64,000 nt of DNA, from positions 18,337 to 82,336 of the forward strand of contig CAJUTQ010000084.1 of the NCBI GenBank assembly GCA_910589265.1, written 5' to 3'. Source of the stretch: an uncultured Lachnospiraceae bacterium (GTDB lineage Bacteria > Bacillota > Clostridia > Lachnospirales > Lachnospiraceae). The position numbers and the translations under genes are program-made. The notes under the pieces are model-generated. The model saw nothing but the letters and a program-made list of their open reading frames with translations. It did not search any database and had not been told where the DNA came from. Positions 8,932-17,384 of this stretch are shown here, in pieces; the stretch's first letter is position 1, and each line of letters opens with the position of its first letter.

Positions 8932-10926
8932 TTATGGGAAAATGAAACTTCCAACCTGGAAAACAACAACGGCCGCTGTCCAGGCAAAAAAAAGCTGAAA
9001 AGCAATGGTGCCTATTGTAAATTTCCAAGATCTGCTTTCCTTCTTAATAGTAGCTATGGCTGCTATGCAAGGGGTATACAGAAGGCAGAACAGCATAAGG
9101 GCATAAGCGTTTAAGGGACCAAATCCTGGATTTATGTCCCTGACAGCCTCTGCCAGTCTATCCATTCCCTCAGGGGAATGGGCATTAGCTGCCCCAAACA
9201 GAACGGCAAAGCTGGAGACAACTACCTCCTTAGCCGATATTCCTGAAATGAGGGCTACAATAATCTGCCACATGCCAAGGCCTGCTGGCGCCATGATTGG
9301 CACAAGAAGTTTACCTATCGATGCCCCAAAGCTTAAAGAAGGATCCTCTATCATTCCTGAAGGCCCAAAATTTAGCACTGCCCATATCAATATGGAAGCA
9401 AGAAAGATCGTTGTACCTGCCTTTGTCAAATAGTCTTTTAGCTTGTTCCACACATAAATCCAAATTGTCCGAACATTAGGTCTCTTGTATTCTGGCAGTT
9501 CAATAAGAAGGGGATTTTTTGCTTCTCCCCCCTCCCATTTATGCAAAACCTGGGCAACTATGACCGCCACTGCCATACCTATCCCATACATGGAAAACGC
9601 AGCCAAAGCATGATATTTTTCAAAAAACATGCCAGCAAATAATATATAAATGGGAAGTCTGGCAGAACAGGACATGAAGGGGACTACAAGCATTGTTTTC
9701 AACCGATCCTCCTGTCTTTCCAAAGCCCTTGTAGCCATAATAGCAGGAACTGTACACCCAAAACCAAGAATCATAGGCAGAAAAGCTTTGCCAGATAAAC
9801 CAGCTCTTCCCATAATTCCATCCATCACATAGGCAACTCTGGACATATATCCACTATCCTCTAAAATAGCAAGAGCCAGAAAGAGAATAAATATGTTAGG
9901 AAGGAAAGTTAAAATTCCTCCCACTCCTGCTATAATTCCATCAATAATAAGAGAAATAAGCCAGGGCTGCCCATGGATAGCATAAAGTCCTGCCTCAACA
10001 TTGACAGAAATCCATTCCAGTCCCTGCTCAAAGATCCCTTTTAGTCCATCTCCCACTGTAAAAGTCATGAAAAATACAAAAAGCATAATAAGAAGAAAAA
10101 TAGGAACTCCTAAAACAGGATGGGTGAGAAGAGCATCCACTTTATCTGTTGCCTCCTCCTTGCCTGCTTTATGGTGAAGGCATTCCTTCATCACTTCTTC
10201 AATATACCCATATTTTATTTGTATAATTTCTTTCTCATAGCTTTTGTCTCCTATCCCATTTTTCTGAGAAGGATAATTTTTTACTACTTCTTCGTCTCCC
10301 TCCAAGAGCTTGATGGCAATCCATCTTGGATTGCCATGAACCAGCAAAGTTTCTCCTATAAATTGTTCTAACTTTTTTATTTTTTCCTCTAAAACGTCTC
10401 CATAATATACAACAGTCCCCTTTGGGCCTTCCTCATAATGATGCACTACACCATGTAGTAATACACTTAGGCCAGTCTTCTTTGTAGCGGAAACAGGAAT
10501 AACCGGAATATTGCCCAAAAGCTCTGGCAGTCTGTGGAGATCAATTTCCATTCCTCTTTCCATCACTACATCCATCATATTTAAGGCTAGTATGACTGGC
10601 TTTCCTAACTCTAAAAGCTGTAATGTCAAGTATAAGTTTCTTTCCAAAGATGAAGCATCCACCACATTAACAATAACATCAATGGTATCATCCATCACTG
10701 CCTGTCTTGTAACCTTTTCTTCAATCGTATAGCAAGTTAAACTATATATTCCTGGGGTATCCACGACTGTCAGTTTCCAGTCTTCGTAAAAAGCCTCTCC
10801 CTCCTTTTTTTCCACAGTAACTCCTGGCCAGTTTGCAACTTTCAGCTTAGAGCCTGTCACTGCATTGAACAAAGTCGTCTTTCCACAATTTGGATTTCCA
10901 ACAAATGCCACCCGAATTGGTTTCAT
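8932..10926 (-). CDS. feoB: Ferrous iron transporter B
   Basis: Inner-membrane Fe(II) uptake protein of about 664 residues. The N-terminal G-domain shows G1 GNPNCGKTT, the switch ANWPGVTVEK, G3 DTPG and G4 NMMD. A spacer of about 100 residues follows, then the polytopic membrane part with Gate motifs (GFGCTVPAIMATRAL; SCSARLPIYILF). The start at 10926 is preferred: AGAGG lies 8 bases upstream and the protein begins MKPIRVAFVGNP. feoA lies about 100 bases upstream in the same direction, forming the standard feoAB pair. No Fur box was recognised with confidence. Confidence 0.95.
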   Translation of the reverse strand: MKPIRVAFVGNPNCGKTTLFNAVTGSKLKVANWPGVTVEKKEGEAFYEDWKLTVVDTPGIYSLTCYTIEEKVTRQAVMDDTIDVIVNVVDASSLERNLYLTLQLLELGKPVILALNMMDVVMERGMEIDLHRLPELLGNIPVIPVSATKKTGLSVLLHGVVHHYEEGPKGTVVYYGDVLEEKIKKLEQFIGETLLVHGNPRWIAIKLLEGDEEVVKNYPSQKNGIGDKSYEKEIIQIKYGYIEEVMKECLHHKAGKEEATDKVDALLTHPVLGVPIFLLIMLFVFFMTFTVGDGLKGIFEQGLEWISVNVEAGLYAIHGQPWLISLIIDGIIAGVGGILTFLPNIFILFLALAILEDSGYMSRVAYVMDGIMGRAGLSGKAFLPMILGFGCTVPAIMATRALERQEDRLKTMLVVPFMSCSARLPIYILFAGMFFEKYHALAAFSMYGIGMAVAVIVAQVLHKWEGGEAKNPLLIELPEYKRPNVRTIWIYVWNKLKDYLTKAGTTIFLASILIWAVLNFGPSGMIEDPSLSFGASIGKLLVPIMAPAGLGMWQIIVALISGISAKEVVVSSFAVLFGAANAHSPEGMDRLAEAVRDINPGFGPLNAYALMLFCLLYTPCIAAIATIKKESRSWKFTIGTIAFQLFFAWTAAVVVFQVGSFIFP

Positions 10927-11027
10927 TTCCATTTCCTCTTCTCCCCATGTTTTTCTTATGTCGTCTTATGCAGGTTTAGTATAACATAAATCCCCTCTGT
11001 TTGGAAGTGAAACTCTTTGGGGAATTC

Positions 11028-11252
11028 TTACTTGCATTTATCTACTTCAATGGATTGGGCAATCTGTTTTCCAAGAGCAAGTCTTGTTCCCCTTACTTTA
11101 ATAATCAATGCGCCGTTTTTTTTTCGATTCATGAGGATAATCTTTGTCCCGTCGTTTAGTCCAAGAGCTTCCAATCTTCTTGTAATGGACTGCTCAAGAA
11201 TAAAACCCTTTATTTCATATTCTTCTTTTACTTTTCCTTCAAACAAAGTCAT
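11028..11252 (-). CDS. feoA: FeoA family ferrous iron transport protein
   Basis: A 74-residue SH3-like protein that assists FeoB at the cytoplasmic face. Visible features are SITRRLEALGLNDGTKIILMNRKKNGALIIKVRGTRLALGKQIAQSIEV, matching the FeoA fold (first strand to RLAL...A.I). The ATG at 11252 has AAAGGAGGA 7 bases upstream. An upstream extension overlapping the previous gene is unlikely to be used. It starts only about 14 bases after the ABC permease stop, so iron uptake genes are probably co-transcribed with the exporter here. Confidence 0.9.
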   Translation of the reverse strand: MTLFEGKVKEEYEIKGFILEQSITRRLEALGLNDGTKIILMNRKKNGALIIKVRGTRLALGKQIAQSIEVDKCK

Positions 11253-11266
11253 GAAAAAGTCCTCCT

Positions 11267-13375
11267 TTACTTTTTCCTTCTTCTTGCCCATACAATGATT
11301 CCTGTAATTAAAAGAGCCAGAGGAATAAAAATGGTTAAAATTCCCCCCAAAGTAAGTGCCGTAAATGTGTTGACTATATTTTGGGATACATTGTATTGTT
11401 TCACTGGAATGGAAATAGGGCTTGTATTATCTACCATAGAAGTAATTCCATTCATTAAAAGTTCCATGTTTGCCCCGGATACGGTATCATCTACATGATC
11501 GGTAAGCATATTTTCTGTTGTAAAATGAACAATTCTCGTTGTTTTGTCACCTAGATCCTCTGTAATAAGCACCCCAATAGGAAAGGAGCCTTCTTCATCC
11601 CCCTCTTCCTTCTCATAGGTTTCTGCCTTCCCCATATTTTCTTTGATATAAGCTTTTTCTGTCGTTGTGAGAAGGGATTCTATGGATAGGCTGCTTCTCA
11701 CATCCTCCTCAATGGAAATAGCCTGGGCATAGGGCATGAAAATATACCGATTCATGATAGAATAGGTCATCTCATTGGCCAGCACATTGGGGAGCAAATA
11801 AAAAGGATTTTGGTAATAAGCCGAAGAATCTCCCTCTGCGACAATTCCCTTTTTTAGATGAACTCCATACTCCTCTAAAACACCTTCAAAGTTGGGAAGT
11901 TCCTCTTGTGTCCAGGAGGTAATGATAAGGGCATGGCCTCCTCCCTTTAAATAGTCCACTACTTTCTTTGCGTCTTCTTGTGAAAAATCTACCGTAGGTG
12001 CAAAAATAAAAATACATTGGGCATCTTCTGGTATTTTTTCATAATTTAATAGCTGCATTGTCTCCACATCAATATTTGCTTTTGCCAATCTGGATGACAG
12101 TCTTTGGGAAACTTCCGCCTCATTATGTCCTTGAATAGCATACATCTTCGGCTGTTCCTCGCTGAGCACATAGGAAATAGCGCTTGTAATTTGTCCTTCT
12201 CCATCAAAGCCTGTCGCCACGCTGCTGTACGTGCCATAATCAAACTGACTCTCAAAAAGCATACTATAGTCAATCGCCTTGGATTTTTCCTTACATACTA
12301 CAATTAAACTGTTGGAGCTTAATGTATCCAACGTATACTGAGCTGCAAAATTAGGATAGGTTTCCATATCCCGGTACTCTATTTTTATATGGGAAGATAA
12401 ATCTTCATATCTTCCTAAAATCTGCTGTACAATATCATCTGCCACAGTTTCATTTTCCAACACATAAATAGTAACATCCTCCTCTAAGCTGGATACCAGA
12501 TCTTTAGTAGGCTGGGTAATAGAATACAAGTGAGTGTTTGTCACGTCAATCTGGGTCATTGTTGTAGGAAGCGTTAAGACAAAATAATTAACCCCTCCGC
12601 TTACAAGTAAAACAACAATAATAAAACCAATACTAAATACTCTCGTTTTCACTCCCCTTGCAGAGACATGGTACTTTCTCTTTTGGATGAGCTCATAAGT
12701 AAAAAATAGAAATAGAAAAACAATGGTGAGAAAATATATTATACAGGTTAAATCCAATACCCCGTCCATTAAGGTGGATAGGCGGGTGGCCAAGTCAAAA
12801 ATAGAAGCTATATTGCTTAACCATGTATTTCCAGCAGCTAGAACAGAGATGATGCCTGCCAAAAGGAAGCCAAATAAAAGAATGGCAAAGGTGATCAATG
12901 CAGCAATAATCTGGTTTTCTGTTAAAGCAGATACAAATAGTCCAATAGCCAGGCAGGCAGCGCCAAATAAGAAAAAACCAAAAATAGCTGTGTAAGCCTC
13001 TGCGAAAGGAACCTCTCCAAAAGAGGCCATAATAAGAGGATAGAGGGCAATGACTCCCATGGGAATGGCCAGTACTGTAAGCATTGACAAATACTTCCCA
13101 ATAAGAATCTTTCCAGGGGAAACCGGCGAGGTGAATAAAAGCTGATCCGTTTTCATTTTCTTCTCTTCTGACATGATTCGCATTGTTAAAAGAGGGGTCA
13201 CAATGAGGAAGGTCATGAGAATGCTTGATAAAGTATAAGAGATATAAGGAAGTCCGTTTATCAAATTATAGATTGTAAAATATATCCCTGTAAAAAATAA
13301 AATAACCCCAATATATAAATATCCAATGATGGAGTGAAAATAAGATTTTAATTCTTTTTTCCAAATAGCTATCAT
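11267..13375 (-). CDS. Fused GldF-type ABC permease and GldG-like protein
   Basis: A 702-residue membrane protein. Residues 1 to about 240 form a six-helix ABC-2 permease (starting MIAIWKKELKSYFHSIIGYLYIGVILFF). A helix near 250-270 leads into a large extracytoplasmic GldG-like domain of about 400 residues (IDVTNTHLYSITQPTKDLVSSL..., YLKGGGHALIITSW). A final membrane helix ends in RRRKK. Such fusions occur with gliding-type ABC ATPases across Firmicutes and probably export or regulate something at the cell surface; the substrate is unknown. It overlaps the ATPase gene by 4 bases (ATGA), confirming a transporter pair. Confidence 0.85.
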   Translation of the reverse strand: MIAIWKKELKSYFHSIIGYLYIGVILFFTGIYFTIYNLINGLPYISYTLSSILMTFLIVTPLLTMRIMSEEKKMKTDQLLFTSPVSPGKILIGKYLSMLTVLAIPMGVIALYPLIMASFGEVPFAEAYTAIFGFFLFGAACLAIGLFVSALTENQIIAALITFAILLFGFLLAGIISVLAAGNTWLSNIASIFDLATRLSTLMDGVLDLTCIIYFLTIVFLFLFFTYELIQKRKYHVSARGVKTRVFSIGFIIVVLLVSGGVNYFVLTLPTTMTQIDVTNTHLYSITQPTKDLVSSLEEDVTIYVLENETVADDIVQQILGRYEDLSSHIKIEYRDMETYPNFAAQYTLDTLSSNSLIVVCKEKSKAIDYSMLFESQFDYGTYSSVATGFDGEGQITSAISYVLSEEQPKMYAIQGHNEAEVSQRLSSRLAKANIDVETMQLLNYEKIPEDAQCIFIFAPTVDFSQEDAKKVVDYLKGGGHALIITSWTQEELPNFEGVLEEYGVHLKKGIVAEGDSSAYYQNPFYLLPNVLANEMTYSIMNRYIFMPYAQAISIEEDVRSSLSIESLLTTTEKAYIKENMGKAETYEKEEGDEEGSFPIGVLITEDLGDKTTRIVHFTTENMLTDHVDDTVSGANMELLMNGITSMVDNTSPISIPVKQYNVSQNIVNTFTALTLGGILTIFIPLALLITGIIVWARRRKK

Positions 13376-14322
13376 AACTGTCCCTCCTTCTCTTCTGACG
13401 TTAATTCTAAAAATACATCTTCCAAGGACAGTTTGCTAGACTGCATTTCCAAAATAGGCATATTTTCCAAAGCCATTTTCTCAAATACTTTTTCCCTTAC
13501 GTCCTCCTTCTCTTCCTTGTAGGCGGCGGTTACATTACATTGTCCTTCCTTTGCCTTCTCTACTTTAACATCTTTTAGTTCTGGCATAGAGGAAAAAATG
13601 GTCTGTACTCTCTCCTCTTTCCCTTTGATCGTCAAGGTCAAGGTAATGGCTCCTTGCATTTTTCTCCCCAGCTCTTCAGGGGTATCACTAGCTACAAGCC
13701 TTCCCTTGGAAATAATCATAATATGGTCGCAAAGGGCGCTTATTTCCGACAAAATATGGGAGCTTAAAATAATTGTATGTTTTTTCCCTAGAGAACGGAT
13801 TAAATCTCTCATTTCCATCATCTGTTTTGGATCTAAGCCTACCATAGGCTCATCCAAGATGAGAATTTGAGGAAACCCCAATATTGCTTGGGCCAGTCCG
13901 ATTCTCTGTTTATATCCTTTGGACAAATTTCGGATAAGCCTTTCCTCCACATGGGCTATTCCTGTCATCTTCATTGCTTCCTCTATGGAGTCTTTTCTCT
14001 CTTTCTTTCCAATCCCTTTTAACTGGGACACAAAAATCATGTACTCTTTCACAGTCATATCCTGATAAAGAGGGGGGATTTCTGGCAAATAACCAATCGA
14101 CCTTTTTGCTTCCTTTGATTTTTTTTCCACATCAAAGCCGTTGATAGTAATCTTCCCATGGGTAGCTCCTAAATAACCGGTGAGCAGATTCATGGTTGTT
14201 GATTTTCCAGCACCATTTGGGCCAAGAAAGCCATAGATCTCTCCCTTTTTCACATGGAATGTCAAATCCTCCACAGCTATATGACTTCCATATTTTTTTG
14301 TAAGGTTTTTCACTTCAATCAA
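13372..14322 (-). CDS. ABC transporter ATP-binding protein (Gld/ABC-2 exporter)
   Basis: A 316-residue ATPase of the ABC-2 exporter type and partner of the overlapping permease. Motifs are Walker A GPNGAGKST (residues about 34-42), Q-loop YLPEIPPLYQD, signature LSKGYKQR, Walker B ILILDEPMVGLDP and H-loop LSSHIL. A C-terminal accessory domain of about 90 residues follows. The start appears to be TTG at 14322 with AAGGAAGG 7 bases before it. It is the first gene of a run that continues through feoA, feoB, gltX and the helicase, and it has a good promoter upstream. Confidence 0.9.
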   Translation of the reverse strand: MIEVKNLTKKYGSHIAVEDLTFHVKKGEIYGFLGPNGAGKSTTMNLLTGYLGATHGKITINGFDVEKKSKEAKRSIGYLPEIPPLYQDMTVKEYMIFVSQLKGIGKKERKDSIEEAMKMTGIAHVEERLIRNLSKGYKQRIGLAQAILGFPQILILDEPMVGLDPKQMMEMRDLIRSLGKKHTIILSSHILSEISALCDHIMIISKGRLVASDTPEELGRKMQGAITLTLTIKGKEERVQTIFSSMPELKDVKVEKAKEGQCNVTAAYKEEKEDVREKVFEKMALENMPILEMQSSKLSLEDVFLELTSEEKEGQL

Positions 14323-14396
14323 TGGGAATCCTTCCTTTCTAAGTCTGTGTAAAGTGAATAAAATGTTTTACATAAATTTGGGATTATCTACCTTAC

Positions 14397-14426
14397 TTTA
14401 TAGAATAACTGTGTTTAAATTTACAA
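14397..14426 (-). promoter_or_regulatory. Sigma-A-type promoter for the ABC exporter-feo-gltX run
   Basis: On the minus strand TTGTAA (-35, 14421-14426) and TATAAA (-10, 14397-14402) are separated by 18 bases, about 75 bases upstream of the ATPase start. The match is decent and correctly placed. Confidence 0.55.
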
Positions 14427-14510
14427 CATTATGTGAAAATTTTGTGAAAATTAGGTCTGTAACTAGGCCCAATGAATGTGAAAAAAGGGAATGCCAAAAA
14501 GGAAGATACC

Positions 14511-15083
14511 CTATAAGGCAACGTCAATATTCCATAAGCTTCTCACCTTATCTTCCCTTTCGCCTCCAGAAGAATCATAAGAGATTCCTTCTTCTACAAC
14601 TTCCTCTCTTTCTCCTATGGATAATAGGGAAATTTCTTCTTTTTTTGCCTCTAAATCGTCGCTTGGAAGACTTTTATAAGAATCACACTCCATAAACTCC
14701 TTATAGGCTTCTCTTAACTGGTTTGTCAACGATATTTTTTCAAACTCATCCATTTCCTCATTGTTTAAGGCATTTCTCATAGCTCCTGATACAATATCCG
14801 CTGCCTCCTCCTTGGATTTTGCATTTTTCAGCCTCATCTCCATTGCCTTCCTCTGTTTTACAATTTTTTGCACTTTTACATAGAGCTCTGGAGCTACCCT
14901 TGCCAGAAAGGACAATTCAGAACCTCTAAGCTTTTTCCCCATTTTAAACTTTGTAATAATCTTCCTTAATTTCTGAGACTCCTTTCTTTTATTCTGTTCT
15001 TCCTGTCTATTGGCTTTCTTAGCCCTTTTTACCCATTCAAAAACTGTCTCTTTTCCTGTTAATGGATTCCATAATTCTCCCAT
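14511..15083 (-). CDS. Hypothetical coiled-coil protein
   Basis: About 190 residues, highly charged and Lys/Glu-rich, with no membrane segment. Long stretches predicted by eye to be helical or coiled coil (WVKRAKKANRQEEQNKRKESQKLRKIITKF; KIVKQRKAMEMRLKNAKSKEEAADIV) are followed by an acidic C-terminus. I recognise no family. The start at 15083 has AGAGG about 8 bases upstream and gives MGELWNPLTGKET; an ATG 9 codons upstream has a weaker, more distant site. It stands alone between two intergenic spaces. Confidence 0.6.
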   Translation of the reverse strand: MGELWNPLTGKETVFEWVKRAKKANRQEEQNKRKESQKLRKIITKFKMGKKLRGSELSFLARVAPELYVKVQKIVKQRKAMEMRLKNAKSKEEAADIVSGAMRNALNNEEMDEFEKISLTNQLREAYKEFMECDSYKSLPSDDLEAKKEEISLLSIGEREEVVEEGISYDSSGGEREDKVRSLWNIDVAL

Positions 15084-15301
15084 GGAACATACCTCTCTTC
15101 CCTCTTTCAATTATATTCCTGTTATTTCTTATATCGTCCATCACATATGAATAGTAAAGGCTCATAAAATTTTCCTTTTTTTCGTTTTGAAGTCAGAAAA
15201 TATGGATACCCTATTGAATAAGGCAGGAGTGTTCCTTTATAAAGATAATCTGTAAACAAAACATTTTTGCCTTTCCCTTAAATCTTTGGAATGGAGGAAC
15301 T

Positions 15302-16075
15302 ATGAATTCTATTTATATAAAAATTATGAAGATTAAACCAAATGTAGCTGCTGCCTTTGTCAATCCTCCTGCTGATTTTCCCCTTTCCCCCTGTGCCCAA
15401 GTTCCCTTAAAAGAAGATATGTTTTATGATTATGTCTATTTTTTTATAAAAACCTTTGAACCTTTTGAACAAATGAAGGAACATATTTCTTCTGCCTCTC
15501 TTCTCCTTAAACCAGGAGGCTTGCTCTATGCTTTGTACAAAGGAGCAGATACTCTCTCCTTTATACGAAACAAGCTTTGGGATTTATCTGTACCTGTTGG
15601 TTTTCGTCCTGAATTTCAAGGGGTATTCAGAGAAAGCTGGACAATCATACAAATGTCCCCCCTGTCCCTATCCCGCCCCTTTCTCCATTTTTTTTTCTCC
15701 CTCCAAAAGGAAGAGCCTTCTATAAATGGAACGCTTTCCATTTATCCTCCCCACAAGCAAGATAGGATTCACGCTGTTCTCACCTTTTTGCAGAAAAATT
15801 ATCCCCAGTATAGAGAATCCCTATCCCCTGCTTTTAATAAGCTCTATCCTGTTTTCTCTACAAAGGATGGAAGCCGTTATGTATCTATAGCTAGCCGTAA
15901 ACATTATATTTCTCTCTACTTTACTTGTTTATATTCTGCAAAGCTTATTGCTTCCACCGACAGACGTATACTTCGTACTTTGGGATGCGTTAAAATCCCA
16001 GACAACATCCCCTTTCCCATTTCCTCTATTGAAAAGGCTATTGTCCATTGCTTTCACTCTTCCTCCTCCACATAA
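15302..16075 (+). CDS. Two-domain protein: DUF3052-like N-terminus, DUF1801-like C-terminus
   Basis: A 257-residue soluble protein. The first half (residues about 30-125) resembles DUF3052: YDYVYFFIKTFEPFEQMKEHI then ASLLLKPGGLLYALYKGAD and LWDLSVPVGFRPEFQGVFRESW. The second half (about 145-250) resembles DUF1801/YdhG-type proteins, with DRIHAVLTFLQKNYPQYRESL, a VFSTKDGSRYVSIASRKHYISLYF strand pair and the end motif LGCVKIPDNIPF. DUF1801 members have been linked to iron handling in Bacillus, but no role is established for the pair. GGAGG precedes the ATG by 5 bases. It converges with the PHP gene, 11 bases away. Confidence 0.65.
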   Translation: MNSIYIKIMKIKPNVAAAFVNPPADFPLSPCAQVPLKEDMFYDYVYFFIKTFEPFEQMKEHISSASLLLKPGGLLYALYKGADTLSFIRNKLWDLSVPVGFRPEFQGVFRESWTIIQMSPLSLSRPFLHFFFSLQKEEPSINGTLSIYPPHKQDRIHAVLTFLQKNYPQYRESLSPAFNKLYPVFSTKDGSRYVSIASRKHYISLYFTCLYSAKLIASTDRRILRTLGCVKIPDNIPFPISSIEKAIVHCFHSSSST

Positions 16076-16086
16076 AAACAGAGGCT

Positions 16087-16890
16087 CTAATGAGTCCTCT
16101 GCTCTTCCTCACTTTTCTTTAGTTCTGTCTTTCGTTTATTTCTTCTCACCATTCCTGCACCTTTGTTGTAAAACCAGAAGGAAAATACAAGGAGCTTATT
16201 TATTTTGCCTATTTTTTCTTTGACTGTTCCCTTATAAAAGCTTCCTTCTCCTTCCATAGGAATCTTTCGTTTCACACATTTGATCAAGTCAGACTCACAC
16301 GTAATATTCTTTGGTATATCTGTATAGGCCAGGCCAACACATGCTTCTTTGTGGGCATCACTTCCTCCAAAACAGGCCAGGCCGTTTTCCTCTGCTAACT
16401 TTTTCGCCTCTTCATTTGCCTCCAACGGTTCACATGCATTAAATGCCTCTACAAAGTCAAATCGTTTTATGAGCTGTGGATTTTTCCGATGTCTTTTTGT
16501 CCTGGCATAACTCATAAATTTTTCCCCGCAAGGATGAGCTGGCCCTAAAATTCCCCCATAATGGTGGACGATATCAATGAGAAGGTGGACTGGCAACCCT
16601 CTCATTTCTAGTAAATACATTTTTACTGTTTCTGGCATAATAACCAAAATATGTCCAGCATCAATTGTGTCGTACTCTATCCCTTTTAAGACAACAAAAT
16701 CTTCATGCTCTTTCCCCTTCATATGTTTTTTCCAGTGACGGTATCCGTTATAAGAATTGTGATCCGTCACAAGCATCCCCTGAATTCCCTTCTCCTTTAG
16801 TAATTGAATATAATCCCCAATCGGAACTTTGCCGTCCAAGGATCCCTCCTTTGTATGGCAGTGCATATCTATTTTCATTGGAATCACCAT
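16087..16890 (-). CDS. PHP domain metal-dependent phosphoesterase family protein
   Basis: A 267-residue protein of the PHP family (polymerase and histidinol phosphatase fold). Metal-site motifs are DMHCHT near the N-terminus, LVTDHNSY about 30 residues later, a central GILGPAHPCGE and a C-terminal FGGSDAHKE. Substrates in the family include nucleoside phosphates and small phosphoesters; the substrate here is unknown. The last 50 residues are basic and lie outside the fold. The start could be at 16890 or 12 bases downstream (MKIDMHCHT), since both ribosome sites are weak. It lies about 30 bases after smpB. Confidence 0.8.
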   Translation of the reverse strand: MVIPMKIDMHCHTKEGSLDGKVPIGDYIQLLKEKGIQGMLVTDHNSYNGYRHWKKHMKGKEHEDFVVLKGIEYDTIDAGHILVIMPETVKMYLLEMRGLPVHLLIDIVHHYGGILGPAHPCGEKFMSYARTKRHRKNPQLIKRFDFVEAFNACEPLEANEEAKKLAEENGLACFGGSDAHKEACVGLAYTDIPKNITCESDLIKCVKRKIPMEGEGSFYKGTVKEKIGKINKLLVFSFWFYNKGAGMVRRNKRKTELKKSEEEQRTH

Positions 16891-16919
16891 GCCTTTCCCT
16901 AGCTTTCTCCATTATAGCA

Positions 16920-17384
16920 TTATAAATTTCTTATTTTAAATTCCTTCCTTGCCTCTCTTAGCTGATCTTTTTTGGCAATATCCTGCCGCTTGTCATAGAG
17001 CTTTTTCCCCTTTGCCAATCCAATTTCTACTTTCACAAGGCTTCCTTTCAAATATACTTGTAAAGGGACAATGGTATACCCTTTTTCAGCGCTCTTTCCT
17101 AAAAGCTTATTGATTTCTCCTCTGTGGAGCATAAGCTTTCTCACCCGTAAAGGATCCTTATTAAAAATATTTCCCTTCTCATAAGGACTTATGTGCATTC
17201 CATAAATGAACACTTCCCCGTTTTCAATACGGATAAAAGATTCCTTTATGCTGCACTTTCCCATGCGCAAAGATTTCACTTCTGTCCCATGGAGTACAAT
17301 GCCTGCCTCCTTCTTTTCCTCAATAAAATAATCAAACCTTGCTTTTTTATTATTGGCAATGAGCTTTACACTTTCCTTTGCCAT
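16920..17384 (-). CDS. smpB: SsrA-binding protein
   Basis: A 154-residue OB-fold protein that binds tmRNA and delivers it to stalled ribosomes for trans-translation. The family pattern is complete: LIANNKKARFDYFIEEKKEAGIVLHGTEVKSLR, then NIFNKDPLRVRKLMLHR and the basic tail KGKKLYDKRQDIAKKDQ. The start overlaps the RNase R stop by one base (TAATG), giving translational coupling. The rnr-smpB order is classical for Firmicutes. No tmRNA gene was found nearby. Confidence 0.96.
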   Translation of the reverse strand: MAKESVKLIANNKKARFDYFIEEKKEAGIVLHGTEVKSLRMGKCSIKESFIRIENGEVFIYGMHISPYEKGNIFNKDPLRVRKLMLHRGEINKLLGKSAEKGYTIVPLQVYLKGSLVKVEIGLAKGKKLYDKRQDIAKKDQLREARKEFKIRNL

